Source: Oscillospiraceae bacterium (GTDB taxonomy: Bacteria; Bacillota; Clostridia; Oscillospirales; Acutalibacteraceae). From it: DNA of 5,295 bases. Where the stretch lies: positions 1 to 5,295 of the forward strand of contig WRDE01000174.1 in NCBI GenBank assembly GCA_009783605.1, read 5' to 3'. The notes beneath the pieces are model-generated. The model had not been told where the DNA came from. It made no database searches and saw only the letters and a program-made list of their open reading frames with translations. Both the position numbers and the translations under genes were made by a program. Shown here piece by piece: positions 4,843 to 5,295 of this stretch (position 1 is its first letter; each line of letters starts with the position of its first letter).

Positions 4843-4861
4843 TGCATAATTCATAATTAAG
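4827..4861 (+). repeat. Heptamer array spanning the metK stop codon
   Basis: AATTCAT (4827), AATGCGT (4834), AATGCAT (4841), AATTCAT (4848), AATTAAG (4855). The metK stop TAA (4840-4842) is inside it. The final unit fuses with the ribosome binding site AAGGAG (4859-4864) of the next gene. No inverted partner array is present. Confidence 0.85.
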
Positions 4862-4864
4862 GAG
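4859..4864 (+). promoter_or_regulatory. Ribosome binding site of the last gene, joined to the heptamer array
   Basis: AAGGAG lies 10 bp before ATG 4875. Its first three bases belong to the last heptamer unit. It supports the start of the right-hand gene, which lies only 32 bp after the metK stop, so translation from the metK transcript is likely. Confidence 0.75.
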
Positions 4865-4874
4865 ATTTTACCTT

Positions 4875-5295
4875 ATGCAGCCCCAAATTATTGTTTTGTT
4901 TGTCCTGATCGGACTGATCGGCGGGTATATCCTGTATCTGTCCCGCCGCCATCCCGGCGCCGACCCCGATAAACTTGATAAATACCGGACGCTGACGCCG
5001 GAACTGCTGGCCGCGGTGCCGGACGACGAGCTGGTGGAGGCGGTGATCGCCAACATCCTCGCCAAGCTCCATCCCCGGCGCCCCGATCCCTACCGGGAGA
5101 TCCCGGCGATGACCCAGGGGCGCTGTTCGGTCTACGCCGTCTGGCTGATCGGCCGGGAATTGGACGATTCCGACTTCGAGCAGGTGCGTCTCGGCCCCTC
5201 CGCCCGTTTTTTTGATTTCGCCGCCGAAGGATACGCGCTGCTCGGCGCGTCCCGCTGCGAAGCGATCATCCGAAAATCGCTGGAAACCGACGACC
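4875..5295 (+). CDS. Membrane-anchored protein of unknown function (3' end outside window)
   Basis: The frame stays open to the right edge; 140 residues are visible. It begins MQPQIIVLFVLIGLIGGYIL, an uncleaved N-terminal transmembrane anchor at about residues 5-22. A basic stretch SRRHPG follows, placing the rest in the cytosol by the positive-inside rule. The soluble part has alternating acidic and hydrophobic segments: LTPELLAAVPDDELVEAVIANIL at 42-64, then PAMTQGRCSVYAVWLIGRELDD, then PSARFFDFAAEGYALLGASRCEAIIRKSLE. The last stretch resembles the helical end of DMP19/DUF4375-type proteins (aromatic-rich segment, then a LIGA-like turn and an Ala-rich helix). This is a likeness from memory, with low certainty. 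The start is supported by AAGGAG 10 bp upstream. Its closeness to metK suggests readthrough from the SAM-controlled transcript; no separate promoter is visible. Confidence 0.8.
   Translation, partial: MQPQIIVLFVLIGLIGGYILYLSRRHPGADPDKLDKYRTLTPELLAAVPDDELVEAVIANILAKLHPRRPDPYREIPAMTQGRCSVYAVWLIGRELDDSDFEQVRLGPSARFFDFAAEGYALLGASRCEAIIRKSLETDD

Overview
The window reads as a stretch of chromosome from a high-GC member of the Clostridia (Bacillota), most likely an Oscillospiraceae/Ruminococcaceae-type gut anaerobe. This assignment is an inference. It rests on the mix of a YitT/DUF2179 membrane protein, a DnaD-domain replication protein, strong AGGAGG-type ribosome binding sites, a SAM-I (S-box) riboswitch upstream of metK, and MetK and GalE sequences of Gram-positive character. 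All genes lie on the + strand.

Layout: the 3' part of a YitT-family membrane protein gene (3-623, cut by the left edge); a two-module DnaD-domain protein (710-1786); UDP-glucose 4-epimerase galE (1896-2915) followed by a strong hairpin; a 94-residue two-helix membrane protein of unknown function (3026-3310); a regulatory leader made of a consensus promoter, a SAM-I riboswitch and an intrinsic terminator (3342-3579); metK (3607-4842); and the 5' part of a membrane-anchored protein of unknown role (4875 to the right edge). The genes do not form one pathway. The only clear regulatory circuit is metK: SAM, the product of MetK, should bind the leader and stop transcription before metK.

The most unusual feature is a set of short tandem arrays with a 7-bp period in every gap between genes. 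One family has AATGCTG-like units (or the reverse complement CAGCATT) and another has GTTGACA/GGTGACA units. All five gene ends present in the window have their stop codon inside, or 1 bp from, such an array. In four of the five, the last few residues are encoded by the repeat. In two gaps a forward array and an inverted array face each other and could form a long imperfect RNA hairpin. One array supplies the -35 box of the metK promoter and another merges with the ribosome binding site of the last gene.

Three other points deserve attention. MetK carries three in-frame copies of an 18-bp repeat (DTSSIF) in the loop just before GAGDQG, the active-site gating loop of the family. The SAM-I riboswitch has an extra GC-rich hairpin where the P2 kink-turn normally lies. 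GalE has Thr-Leu in place of the usual Asn-Pro after RYF, and a Ser at the sugar-pocket gatekeeper position.
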